Origin: Spirodela intermedia
Taxonomy: Eukaryota; Streptophyta; Magnoliopsida; Alismatales; Araceae
Reading direction: 5' to 3'
DNA: 64,000 nucleotides
NCBI GenBank assembly: GCA_902729315.2
Contig: LR746277.1
Location: 3,167,001-3,231,000 of the forward strand
Shown one piece after another: positions 9,671 to 20,657 of the stretch. The notes under the pieces were generated by a model that did no database searches, had not been told where the DNA came from, and saw only the letters and a list, made by a program, of their open reading frames with translations. Every line of letters begins with the position of its first letter. The first letter of the stretch is position 1. The translations under genes and the position numbers were made by a program.

Positions 9671-12586
9671 ATGGCGGGCGCCAGAGAAGACGGAGACGAC
9701 GATCAGTTCTTCTCCATGGAAGCTAAGCCGCTCACCATTAGAATCTCCGGCGGCGCTCGCGGGGACTCCGGCGAGAAGTCCGTCCCCATCTCGCCGGCCA
9801 TCTCCATCTCCATCTCCCCCCACCTGAACTCCCCTTCTCTCATCTCGCCGCCCTCCTCCGCCTTCGTCTCTGCCCTCCAGTCGCCCTACATTTCTCCGAG
9901 GGCCTTCATCCCGCCGCCGCCGTCGTCCACCGCCGCCACCAGCACCAACACCACCTCCCTCCCGTCGCCCACCTCCTTCTCCGACGACCTCCCCAGCACC
10001 TCCCACACCCCTCCGTCGGAGAGCTTCGACTACCCAAAACCCGAAGCGGCGGCGCCGCCGCCGCGGATCTCCTTTTCCTTCCCCGTCCCCAGAGTTTCCT
10101 TCACCAAGGCCTCCATCTCCCCCTCCTCCAACGCGAAGCTCCGCAGCTGCGACGTCTTCATCGGCTTCCATGGCCAGAACCCTAATCTCGCCCGCTTCTG
10201 CAAGTGGCTGAAGTCGGAGCTGGAGCTTCAGGGCATCGCCGCCTTCGTCGCCGACAGGGCGAAGTACTCAGACACTCAGAGCCACGAGATCGCCGACCGG
10301 ATAATCTGCTCGGCCACGTTCGGCGTGGTGATCGCCACCAGTTGCAGCTTCCTGAACCCCTTCACCATCGAGGAGATCAGATTCTTCTCCCAGAAGAAGA
10401 ACCTCGTCCCTCTCTGGTTCGACACCGAGCTCTGCGAGATCGCGAGGCTGCTCGAAAGCAACCCAGAAGACAAGGAATGGAGGGACGCTTTCGATGGCCT
10501 GAGCAGATTCAGCGAGCTCAAGCTCGAAGCAGATGAGAGCAACTGGAGGGCCTGCATTTCCAGAGCGGTCGCCATCCTGAGATCAAAGCTCGGGAGGAAG
10601 AGCCTCGCGGAGGAGCTCTTGCAGGAGCTCCCGTTTCTCCGGAACAGATCGTTCGTCGGGAGGGAGAAAGAGCTCGCAGAGATCGAATCTGCCTTCTTCG
10701 GATGCGGGTTTTCTCACGACAACGAGTTCTCCAAGCCCCCAGGCATCAATGGCGGCTCCGGCGGTCTCTCCGACGGATTCGCCGACGAGGAAACCGACGC
10801 CATTAAGAGCAACGGGAGATTCATCAACCTGGAGATGAGGAATTCCAAGGAACCCACTGCGGAGGCCTGGATCGACCCGCCGCCGATTGAAATTGCCAGC
10901 AGAGGAAGGAACCCACTCCAGAAGCAGAGATCGAAGCAGAAGAGATCGAAGCTCGTCGGTGGGAAGAGCCATGGCACTGCCAGCGTCGTCTGCATTAGCG
11001 GCCTTTCCGGCATTGGGAAGACGGACCTCGCTCTGGAGTTCGCCCACCGCTACTCCCAGAGGTACAAGATGGTCCTCTGGGTCGGCGGCGAGGCCAAGTT
11101 CTTCCGGCAGAACATTCTGAACCTGTCGATGAACCTGAAGATGGATGTCAGCGCAGAGACGGAGAAGGAGCGGGGAAGGATCAGGAGCTTCGAGGAGCAG
11201 GAGATGGAGGCCTTCCAGAGGGTGAAGAGGGAGCTGTTCAGAGATATTCCTTACCTGCTGGTGATCGATAATCTAGAAACAGAGAAGGAATGGTGGGAAG
11301 GGAAGGACCTCCATGATTTGATCCCCAGGAACACCGGAGCGACCCATGTGATAGTGACGACGAGGCTGCACAAGGTGATGAGCTTCGAGCCGATCCACCT
11401 CCAGCCGCTGTCCATGGCGGACGCGTTGACTTTGATGGGTGGGAGGAGGAGGAAGGAGTATTCCGCCGGGGAGATGGAGGTTCTGCGGAAGTTTGACGAC
11501 AGGCTGGGGAGGTTGACCTTTGGTTTGTCGGCGGTGGGGTCTCTGTTGACCGAGCTGGAGGAGATCTCTCCGGCGCAGCTGTTCGAGGCCGTTGACGGCG
11601 TCTCCCTCTGCGATGACTTCTGCTCTGCCAGAGAAGAAGATCCCCTCTGGCAGAGCAACCCCTTCCTCATGAAGATCTTGATCTTCTGCATGGCGATTCT
11701 CGACCAGGCCGCCGGAGCGAAGAGCCTCTCCTCGAGGATGGTTCTCGCCGGCGCCTGGTTCGCTCCGGCGCCGGTCTCCGCCGTCCTCTTGGCGGCGGCG
11801 GCCAGCGACATTCCGGAGAAGGGGAGCCACCGGCGGCGATGGAGGACCTCTCTCTGCTGCTACTCATCCCCCTGTTTGCAGGTCCCTCGAGCTCGGAGGA
11901 GCGAGGTGGAGTCCGCTCTAATGGCGGTGAAGCTGGGTCTTGCCAGGAGAGCCACCAAGCGACCTGGCTTCTGGGTCCAGCTCCACCCCATCACTCAATC
12001 CTTCGCCAGGAGAAGATCCGGACTGCAGCCGGCGAAGGCGGCGGTCAACGGGATGAAAAAGATCGGCGACCCAGCGGCGAACTGGGACCATCTCTGGGCC
12101 GCCACCTTCCTCGTCTTCGGCTTCAAGTCGGATCCCCCTCTGGTTCAGCTGCAGGCGGCGGAGATGGTCGTCTTCATCAAGAGGATCGCCATCCCCCTGG
12201 CGATCCGCGCCTTTGCGACCTTCTCGAGGTGCAGCTCTGCGCTGGAGCTTCTGAAGGTCTGCACGGGGGTGATGGAGGAGGCGGAGAAGACGTTCGTGTC
12301 GCAGGTGCAGGGATGGCGGCGAGGTTCTTCTTGCTGGAAGGCGAAGTTGCAGGCGGGGGGGCAGAAGGTGGACGAGCTCGTGTGGCAGGAGGTAACGCTG
12401 TTGAAGGCGACCCTGCTGGAGACGAGGGCCAAGCTGCTGCTCCGAGGAGGGCACTTCGACAGTGGGGAGGAGCTCTGCAGGACCTGCATCAGCATCAGGA
12501 CGGTGATGCTCGGCCACGGCCATGGCGAGACCTTGGCCGCTCAAGAGACGCTGGCCAAGCTCGTCAGGTTCCGCAGCAAGGTTTGA
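9671..12586 (+). CDS. TNP: TNP/XTNX-type TIR–NB-ARC–TPR immune-like protein
   Basis: One exon encodes 971 residues from the ATG at 9671; an in-frame GTG just upstream is not needed. Residues 1–155 are a Ser/Pro-rich extension. A TIR domain starts at C160DVFIGFHG and includes NPFTIEEIRFF, where E235 aligns with the catalytic NADase glutamate of plant TIRs. A linker contains FVGREKELAEIE. The NB-ARC-like module follows, with Walker A GLSGIGKT (444–451), Walker B YLLVIDN (D533) and THVIVTTR. The C-terminal half is helical, TPR-like (ARRATKRPGFWVQLHPITQ, LEELCRTCISIR). There is no LRR region. This architecture is the low-copy TNP family (At5g56220, At4g23440), kept across angiosperms including monocots that lack TIR-NB-LRRs. 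Its biological role is poorly defined. It ends tail-to-tail with HAP8. Confidence 0.93.
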   Translation: MAGAREDGDDDQFFSMEAKPLTIRISGGARGDSGEKSVPISPAISISISPHLNSPSLISPPSSAFVSALQSPYISPRAFIPPPPSSTAATSTNTTSLPSPTSFSDDLPSTSHTPPSESFDYPKPEAAAPPPRISFSFPVPRVSFTKASISPSSNAKLRSCDVFIGFHGQNPNLARFCKWLKSELELQGIAAFVADRAKYSDTQSHEIADRIICSATFGVVIATSCSFLNPFTIEEIRFFSQKKNLVPLWFDTELCEIARLLESNPEDKEWRDAFDGLSRFSELKLEADESNWRACISRAVAILRSKLGRKSLAEELLQELPFLRNRSFVGREKELAEIESAFFGCGFSHDNEFSKPPGINGGSGGLSDGFADEETDAIKSNGRFINLEMRNSKEPTAEAWIDPPPIEIASRGRNPLQKQRSKQKRSKLVGGKSHGTASVVCISGLSGIGKTDLALEFAHRYSQRYKMVLWVGGEAKFFRQNILNLSMNLKMDVSAETEKERGRIRSFEEQEMEAFQRVKRELFRDIPYLLVIDNLETEKEWWEGKDLHDLIPRNTGATHVIVTTRLHKVMSFEPIHLQPLSMADALTLMGGRRRKEYSAGEMEVLRKFDDRLGRLTFGLSAVGSLLTELEEISPAQLFEAVDGVSLCDDFCSAREEDPLWQSNPFLMKILIFCMAILDQAAGAKSLSSRMVLAGAWFAPAPVSAVLLAAAASDIPEKGSHRRRWRTSLCCYSSPCLQVPRARRSEVESALMAVKLGLARRATKRPGFWVQLHPITQSFARRRSGLQPAKAAVNGMKKIGDPAANWDHLWAATFLVFGFKSDPPLVQLQAAEMVVFIKRIAIPLAIRAFATFSRCSSALELLKVCTGVMEEAEKTFVSQVQGWRRGSSCWKAKLQAGGQKVDELVWQEVTLLKATLLETRAKLLLRGGHFDSGEELCRTCISIRTVMLGHGHGETLAAQETLAKLVRFRSKV

Positions 12587-13179
12587 CGCCCCTTCCTTTC
12601 AACTGATTTTAGAGAGAAAGAGAGAGAGGGAGAGACTCTTTCTTTCTCCTCGGCACATTTTTGCACCATGTACACGATGAAGATCTCTTTCATCCCTCTG
12701 AAGATGAGTCTCCGAGATCTCTCTCTCTCTCTCTCTCTCTCTAGCTTGTAGGATTAGTCTTGTAGATCTCTTCCTGTACATAGTAACCCTAGAGGGCGTC
12801 ATCTTGTCTGGCCGGAGCGGCGGTCGACACAGCAGAGCACTGCGGCGGTAGCTTTTCTCTCTCTCTCAGGTCTGGTTTCCACACTAGATTGATCGAAAGA
12901 TTCCATTAAGGCCTTGGGGAAACAACAGTGAAGTTTTCTCCGAGATCTTGGGAAGAACTCGGTGGAGAAATGAGGAAAGGGGTCAGCTCCGATGGGGTTA
13001 TTCACGTAGTACCTGAACATTCTCAGAGCAAACGCAAAAACCGGCGTCTTCTTCAGGGAGGCTAGGGTTTCCCTGGGTTCCCCATCACAGCTAGGGTTTT
13101 ATCAAGAGAGCCCGCCAAGCTTCTTCCTCGAGCTCCGGATCCTGAAACCTGAAACCTTCTTATCTGCGTGGCTTCTCGG
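12587..13179. other. Shared 3' intergenic region of TNP and HAP8
   Basis: The two genes converge across 593 bp. The interval holds a (CT)n tract at about 12718–12742 and no supported frame. Both 3' untranslated regions must lie here, so overlapping antisense transcript ends are possible. Confidence 0.5.
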
Positions 13180-16100
13180 CTATCGAGGAGTCCAGTGGAC
13201 GCTGGGGAGGTAGCGGAAACTCGGAGCCAGAAGATCCGCCGGAAGAGACGGGAACACAGAAGTTCTCTGTGGAGGAGGGCCGGAATAAGCTTCAAGGCTC
13301 CCTCCCCACCTCGAGGAGATGCCAGCCATAGCCGCGCCGTGCCCCGGCCCCCTCCATGGGAGCCATCTCTGAGATGGAAAGAAGGGAGGAGGGGGAGGTA
13401 GAGGAGGTGGCACTCGCCTGAAATCCGAGCCGTAGTAATGGCCGGCCATGGCGCCAGCCGAGCTCACCCTTCCTCCGCCTGGTTCATGGGGAGAATCATC
13501 GATCACAATCACCTGCCTCTCTGGAATCAGACCTCGAGGAAGGAGACCAGTTCTTGCCCTAATTCCGCTCTGCAACATCGGTCCACCGAAGCCGGCCCCC
13601 ATCGTCTCCGCAGGGAGCCAAGATGGATGGCGCCCGGGGAAGATGGAGCCCTCCATGCGCCGATGATGGTGGAACCAGAAGTCTTCTCCCTGGTTTGGGA
13701 AGCTGCATGCCGGAGGAGGAACTCCCAGGAGGGACGCCTCTCCTGAGGACGATGAAGATGCCATATTGTGCTGGTGCACTGGCTTCTCTTCTCTGTTCAT
13801 CACCATCAGATTCTTCCCCATCAACCTCAGAACGGGACTGGAAGCAGTTCTCGACATCGCAGAGACTGAACCAGTGGAGAAATCTGAGATGGGGATGGGC
13901 ATGGCTTCCTGGTCTAGAACTGAGCAAGCTCCCCATGCCCGTCTGTGTGACAGGCTCGGTCGAGAACATCGACATGGCTGATCCTCCCAGAGCTTCTCAT
14001 GTTCTTGAGCAGGAGGAATCGCCTTCAATCTCGGAGCTTTCTTCTCCAGATTCGCCCTCCCCGGCCCTCTCACACCATCATCATCATTACCCATCAACAA
14101 TGCCGATTCCCTGAAGTCAGACTTGAAATTTTCTAGCTCTGTGAGGTGCCCCTCCGACGATTCTCTCTCTTCCACTGAGAGGTTCGAGATGGTGGAGCTG
14201 CTCGAAACTGGTGACCCAGGTAGTTCCCCATCAGATGCCACCGTTGACTTCTTGACGATATCGAGCCTCCTGAAGCATTGGTTAACTCCCTGATCACCCA
14301 AAAGCTCTGGGAGGACTTCTTCTTCGTCAATGGTGGCTTTAGCTGTGCCAGTAGATGATGCTCCGAGATTATCAAGAGATCGAGCTGCAAGGTCCTCGGA
14401 AGCAACAGCTTCTTCGTTATCACCAGAGCTGCCCATGACCTTCACTAATGAAGATCTGATCTGCAACGTGGAATTGGGAGCCACCTCAGTTTCTGCATCA
14501 GATTCATCTGCTTCAGCGAGCCAGGTATTGTCCGAAACAAGAAATTTCCTTCCCTCAGACGAACGGAGGTTGACTTTGTCCTGAAGATCAACTGCCGATC
14601 TCAGATTCTCCTCGGCTCGCTCCACCGCCAGCTCTTCTGCCAGCTCATGGGGGTTCTCTGCGGACTTCCCCTTCCGCAGCTTTTTGGAGACCACTCTCTG
14701 CAGAATCTCCTCTTCTGTGGTGGGGCTTCGTCGTCCATCCATTGACGGCGATCTGCTCGAGCACCTTCCAGATTTGGGTACCTCACCATGATGATTCTCA
14801 GATGATCTTGCGAAGTTGCCAGACTTGGCAGGTTTTTGTCCTGAAGATGGAGATACGCCGCAGTCTATCTCAGAAGAGTCAGGATTCCTCTCCAACCTGT
14901 CGGCGCCCTTGGATAGAGACAACTGCACCTCGCCGCCACTGGAAGCTGGGGAAAAGTCCCCCGTTGACCTATAAATCTTCACAGGTGGTGGACTTGACGA
15001 GCTACTTTCGGGAGTATCGGTCAAACCCACCTTCTTTGACAGCACGCCGATGCTTCTGGTTTTAGGAGCCGGAAGGCTTCCATCTGATGGTCCAGAAGAA
15101 TCACGAACACATACTGAGAACTCGCGAGAAGCATATGAAATGGACTGATCGTCCTCCGTTGACCTGGAATCTGTGGGGGGTAATGCATTCCTGCGCTTCC
15201 TGCGGCTTATTTTGCCGTTGAAACCTTTACTCAGGCCGAGATTTCCAGGGTTGACCCTTTCTGCCTGTTCTTGATCATTCCTTTCATCTCCACGGTGGAT
15301 GCCCGCGTCAACCTTGCCCTCCGAGACCCTGTGAATCTGCGAAAAATATGGAGAACGCGTTGACTAAACAATCCGAGATAATAAGCTGCACATTGAAGGA
15401 TTTATTCATTTATGTAGGCAATAATTCGTCACAACATCATGCATGAACAAGGAAATTTACTATTTTTTGAAAATTTTGAATTGCATGTTGGATCTTATGC
15501 CCCATTTAAACAAGCAACGCAGCGAAAATCATCGAAGCAAACATTGGTTGGTCAACCACAATGACGGAAAAACTATGAAGATATTTCTCTGCAACTAGGT
15601 TACCAGAACTTTTGATCGCTTGAAGTAGTTCGTATTCTTTCTCAAACCCTTGGCTTTCAAATACTTCCCACATTTTGGGGGGAAGCTCTTGCGTCTGCCG
15701 GGGGGAGCTCCCCTTCCGTCTCTCAACTCCGAGAATCCCTTCAGCTTAGAACGGCCGGCGCCCAAAGGCGGCGGCGGCAGCCCATCGTTGAGCTTCGACA
15801 GAATCAGCAGCTTCGTCCCTTTCGAGTCTACATAAACTGATCCCTCCCTCTCATCATGACCGGAGTTCAGAGGAGAAATCCTCGGCCTCTTGCTCTCGGC
15901 GGCGCGTGAAGCCGCGCTGATGTGCGCCGCGGAAGTCAACTCCGAGGCCCAGTTGGTTCCGTTCCTCCGGTCAAGGTCCTCGAGGGTGCAGCGGGGTGCG
16001 GTAGCGCAGATCTCCTCCATGGACCTCTTCTTCCTCGGCTTCACCCTGTGTTTGGAAGGGACGGCCATCCCTCTCCCGGCGAGGGACTCCGAAGAGAGGC

Positions 16101-17275
16101 ACTGGTCGATGTGGGCGTTCAGAGTCGTGTTCGAGGAGGAGCTGAAGGTCCTGCAGACTGGGCAAACCTTGGAAACCATGGCGTCTGATCCAGAGCTAAA
16201 ACCAGGGAGTTTTTCTCCGCTCCGGCTAGAGTCAGAGGCCCCAGATTTCACCACCAATCTAGTCTTCTTCTCGGCCTGGCCGGACGCAGAAACCTCGCTT
16301 CTGGTACGATCATGTCCGGCGGGCGGCGCCGCCGATTTGCCCGCCGAAGAAACTGCAGATTTCTCTTCCGATGATGAATCCCGAGGTGGATCAGGAGCTG
16401 GGTCTAAACGAGGATCGGCGACAGGGGGATCAGGTTCGGAGTCCGACGGGTTGGTAGAGGAGATGGCGGCGACATTGGCTGCTGCTGGAGCTCCTTCCAC
16501 AGCCGGGGATGAAACCAGACGATGATGAGCTTCTACAGTGTCTGCTATTTGCTGGGTTCTCGTAGAATCAGGAGGTTCAAATGGCGGCAACGGGTCTCTG
16601 ACACCATGCTTCAAGCAAAGCTGCAAGAACTGCTGAGGAAAGGGCCAGTTGACGCTGAGGTCTTTGCTCCGAGATGCGAAGACGTAATTTCTGCACAAAG
16701 AGGCATGCGACAGTGATCATTAAGCCGGCCTTCAAGGCTCCACGTTCCGGAGGGAAGAAATCATGACGATGAAGGCCTTCGCTTGGTTCGATCGCATGTG
16801 ACTATGAGAGTTCTAATTCAAGAAGCCCGTTTCGGTGTTTTGAGAAAAGGTCAGAAGCTCGTCAGGAAGGCCGAATAATCAGGAAGAGGAAAACCCAGTT
16901 GCCCGCTTTCATCGTCGATCGGATTAACCGGAATCAGATGAAACCGGGCAAAAGAGGGATCTTTTTTAGGAAAAGTTTCCAGATGTGGGAGCAAACCGAG
17001 TGGGAAGGAAAAGGTGCAGGTCCCAGAATATAGACATGAAATCACGCGAACGGGAGAAGAAAAGAAGAAGGGGGGAGGGAAGGAGAAGACGGGGTTCTTC
17101 ACCTTAAACAAAAGTTTGGATGTTGTTCTTCATCATCTTCAAGGTCGGAACCCAGATTTGGAGTCTCAAGGGAGGGCGAGGATGATGTCTCCAGGGAATA
17201 TGCCCTATCATCACTTTCCAGAGCTAGAACCTTGCGTGAACTCGAGGGTTCTGGTGGGTTTTCGACGGAGAACAT
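13180..17275 (-). CDS. HAP8: HAPLESS 8-like protein with UBZ4-type zinc finger
   Basis: Three exons, 17275–17103, 16690–15604 and 15336–13180, join in phases 2 and 0 into 1138 residues. Exon 1 starts MFSVENPPEPSSS. The junction creates CLRNYVFASRSKD, the conserved block of this family, which validates the upstream exon. A C2HC finger follows: C234, C237, H251, C255 (CPVCRTF...LNAHIDQCLS), typical of UBZ4 ubiquitin-binding fingers. Next come a basic KHRVKPRKKRSMEEIC stretch and a long disordered Ser/Glu-rich region. QVIVIDDSP at about 1028–1036 resembles a SUMO-interacting motif. The Arabidopsis hap mutants were isolated for male gametophyte defects; the biochemical role is unknown. The frame at 16698 begins with TTG, so it is an internal exon, not a start. 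The protein is longer than I remember for Arabidopsis HAP8. Confidence 0.88.
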
Positions 17276-19480
17276 CTGAAGAAGTCCTCCTCCCTTCTCC
17301 CGGCGATGATGGCAGCTCCGACGAGAGCTGCGGTAAGCCTCCTTCCCACCCTCTTGGCTTTCAGCATAACCAGAGGCTTTCTAACGAGGCAGCCAGGCAG
17401 TCCCTCAAACAGAGAAAATGGAAGGGCAAGAAGCAACCTACAGAGGCTTCTTCTTGGACCCGACTGGATTGATGTCTGCATCGCACAAAAGCACAGTGAA
17501 AAATGCAAAAAATATCACGAATCCAAGTCAAGAAAAAGAAACACAGAACATGAGAAAAAATAAGGCTGGATGATAACAGTAAGTGAGGAGCTGTCGGGGT
17601 TTCTAGAGCAATATTCTACGGAGACCGGAGGGGGGTGTTGATGATCTGGGAAATCTAGTGACTCACGATTTCATATTGAGTTCCCCAAATATCAAGAGAT
17701 CCTGGGCTCAAACAGCGAGACAAAGAAGCCATGGAAAGATTGGGGCTTTGAAGGTTGTTATTTCATGCGGCCAGAAGCACGGAAGAACCCAAATGAAGTT
17801 TTGAGAGCTTATGGAACCCCGGGAAAAGATCTGGTTGAAGAAACCCTCCTTTGGGATTGTCGATTAGGCTCAATCTGATCAACCAGAGGAAAGGTGGGGG
17901 TGGGGGGGGGAGATGGATCACAGACTCCGGAAAGAAATCTTCACATGAAATACCGAGCAAACGGAAGAATGAACGCTGGATTGCCGGAGATGAATAGGAA
18001 AGGCACAACACCAGCTTGGAAGCTCCATCAGAGAACTTGAAAGGACTCCAAAAGGAGGAGGAGATCCTACCGAATCATGCGGTGAACAGGAAAGGGAGAT
18101 GCGAATCAGAAGAGACGGGGAACGGGAGAAAGCACGAAGGCGGGGTCTGAAATCTCCGGCGGGGTATGCTCCTGTGAGGAGCCATTGTGATGTTCCAAGA
18201 TGGAGGAACTGAACCGATGATCACTGACACTGATTGCGAGCTTTTCAGTTGAAGACGCAAACCCCAGATTCATCAAAGAGGGGACGAAAACCAGGCAGAG
18301 GGATCCGAACATCCGAGGTGAGGAAACGGAGAGAGTGTAGATGGAGAGAGAGGGACGAACGCGCTCGAGAAACAGGAATCGGAACACATCGGAGAGAGAA
18401 ACAGATTAAACAGTGGAGGATAGGGCGAGAGCTGATGAGCCCAGAAAACGGACCGGACGCCACAGAAGGGTTTGTCGAGAGATGAACTCGGATCCCTGAA
18501 ATGCAGAAACGAGAACGAATCCTGGACAAGAGACTACCCGGGCAAAGAGCAGAGAAGAAATCGATCTAGGCCCTTCGGAATCCACGAAAACCGAACCAGG
18601 GGGGATTACAGAATGACCGAAATCTTTTGCTTGCTCCTTCTTCCTCTCTCTCTTTCTATACCTTGAAGCTTCACTGTCGACGAGAGAAAACGAAGATCAG
18701 AACAGATGAGACTCTCCCCAGAGTTCCTCGCTAAGCAACCGAGTGAGACTAGAATAATGGCGGCCGGCCAACATGGTAAAGAGAGAGAGAAGAGAGAGAG
18801 AGAGAGACACGCAGCTAAAAAAGCAGAACCACCCACTCACACATCAAAGAGCATCGTGTTCTCACCCGCAGGGGAGGCGCACCATTAGCAGTTCTAGCGG
18901 GGCACCAGATAATGTGCGCAGGGCGTACCGTCTCATTGAATAAAAAGACGCCACGACCCCCAGGGTCAACTTCCGTAACCACGGAGGAAAGTAGTCGGCC
19001 AAAGAGCTCCAATTCTCTATTTTCCTATTTTTTTAATATTTATTTTGTCCTCTAGTCCTATCCATCCACCTCCCTCTCTCCCTAGATAAGCACCGGGGTC
19101 AAAGAATTGACCTCAATACCCCTCTCAGAAGTCCTCTATTACGAGGATTGTCCTTGTCTGGTCGTGAGGTGGAAAATTACTTATAACCCCTTTTACTTTT
19201 TATCACTTTCTCATTGCACCTTGGAGAAAAAAAGAGAGTTTTCGCTCTGCCCAAATGAACTCTCCTTGACCCCTTTAACGGAAGAATCGGAAAACGAAGG
19301 GGTAGACCGGGGGGGTATTAAAAAACTTAACGAGGACTAAACTGTAAAATGCAGTGAATCTACTGATACTTTGCGAAATTACCTTTTGGAAAAAGGCAAC
19401 TGGAGATTTATCCCCAGCCACTGACGTCCACGGCACCAAGATTGTTTGCCTTTTTTTCCTCCAACGTGGAAGGAGCCAAT
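17276..19480. other. HAP8 upstream region, probable 5' leader and promoter
   Basis: No coding gene is supported over about 2.2 kb. The sequence is purine-rich on the plus strand, so CT-rich on the HAP8 strand, as in plant leaders. A (GA)n tract lies near 18780–18810 and a short G run near 17893–17910. Leader introns are possible but I cannot place them. Confidence 0.35.
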
Positions 19481-20010
19481 GGGCTGATAATTGGCGGCGG
19501 CCCACTGGACCCGGACGGTTGGGAGGCAAGCCCATTCCGGGCCCACCATTATTTTTACTTTGAAAAAGAGCCAATAAATAAGAGCTAATTTTCAGCACAT
19601 GAAAAGGTTGCGTTTTTTATTTTTATTTTTTGAAGGAACATATCTGGATGACGTAATAAATCGCATCTGGGTGGGGACCACGCCTTCGCAATGGTTGTTG
19701 GCCCGATTGCAATGACATGGGCCCCACTCCAGGCCCACAGTTTTGGTCACCGCTGATGCTGACGTGGCAGGCACGGGGGTGCTGTGAGCGCCGCCCGAAG
19801 GTCACCGTTAATGGGCTGGACCAAGTGGGCCAGCTGGAATTCTTTTATTATTTTCCAGTACTGTCAAGGCCCACTTTATGTCGGTGGTTCCGACGCAACC
19901 ATATACGGATTGCCTTTTTATATTCGCCGCCTCTCGTAGCGGCGCGCTTGTTGGGCCGAGTTAATGGGCCAGATGAGGGTGACAAATGGGCTCCGTTTCT
20001 TTTGATGCTT
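19480..20010. promoter_or_regulatory. Cluster of GGCCCA/TGGGCC (site II-type) elements
   Basis: About ten copies of gggcc/ggccc cores fall within roughly 530 bp: near 19496, 19540, 19699, 19718, 19732, 19827, 19868, 19952 and 19965, with others close by. In plants TGGGCC/GGCCCA elements bind TCP factors and mark promoters of housekeeping and proliferation genes. The cluster lies between HAP8 (reading left) and the 3' end of the aspartic protease gene, so HAP8 or an unrecognised plus-strand transcript starting near 20.05 kb could be its target. Confidence 0.5.
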
Positions 20011-20237
20011 GTTCACGTGGGCAAAATGTCGAACATCTGACGGAGGAGAATGCCGGAGATCTTCACCAGCGATGATTCCGGGTAGCTTCGTCTTGAGCAG
20101 CCGATATCAGCAGTTTTTCTCCATGATCGGAAGGCTCGGAGGTTTTTTAATGGTGGCGGCGGCGGCGGCGGCGGAGACGGCGTAAGTCTGAGGAGAAGCG
20201 GCTCTGGGTAGAGCTTCAGCTCTACTGTCACGCTCTC

Positions 20238-20443
20238 ATGGCGGATTCCGATCGCCTTCTTCCGTTCTTCTGCTCAACATGCAGTGCGGTTCTTCTCCCC
20301 GCCGGAAGAGAATCAGCGTTGAGAGTTCGCCGTGGAGAAGTTTATGTACCATCTTTGCAATTATGGAAGGCGAATTTCGAAGTTTATATCGATCAGCTGT
20401 ATCCAAGCTGTAATAATAGCAATGACGGTCCTTCTTGCTTTGC

Positions 20444-20496
<53 letters not shown>

Positions 20497-20657
20497 GTCG
20501 TCTGGGTGTGGATGAGATTCTGGATCTTTGGCAGCGGCCAGCCCTGCCATGCCCATGCAGGAGATATCGCCGCCTCTTAGAAGCGGCCGGAGGGTTGTTC
20601 GGCGATCAGCTGCACCCGCCGGCGGCGAACCCAATCCTCGACCGGGTCACGTCGTAG
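20238..20657 (+). CDS. Doubtful small ORF containing (GA)n-encoded Glu-Arg repeat
   Basis: An ATG frame of 139 codons starts MADSDRLLPFFCSTCSAVLLP, directly downstream of the site II cluster. Residues up to about 60 look protein-like. The (GA)n microsatellite then yields an ER repeat, and the last 52 bases overlap the protease coding region antisense. I recognise no homolog. If real, it may be the first exon of a spliced gene. It may equally be chance. Confidence 0.2.
20446..20494. repeat. (AG)n microsatellite
   Basis: About 24 uninterrupted AG units lie just downstream of the aspartic protease stop codon (gene on the minus strand). Confidence 0.95.

Noticed and set aside
9539-10171. 210-codon minus-strand frame opposite the TNP N-terminus
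   Set aside because: It is an antisense reading of a GC-rich, Ser/Pro-coding segment and gives only Gly/Arg low complexity. The plus-strand TNP frame is clearly coding.
16691-16698. Start of HAP8 at 16698
   Set aside because: The codon is TTG and the segment lies in an intron. The conserved exon 1 is at 17275–17103.
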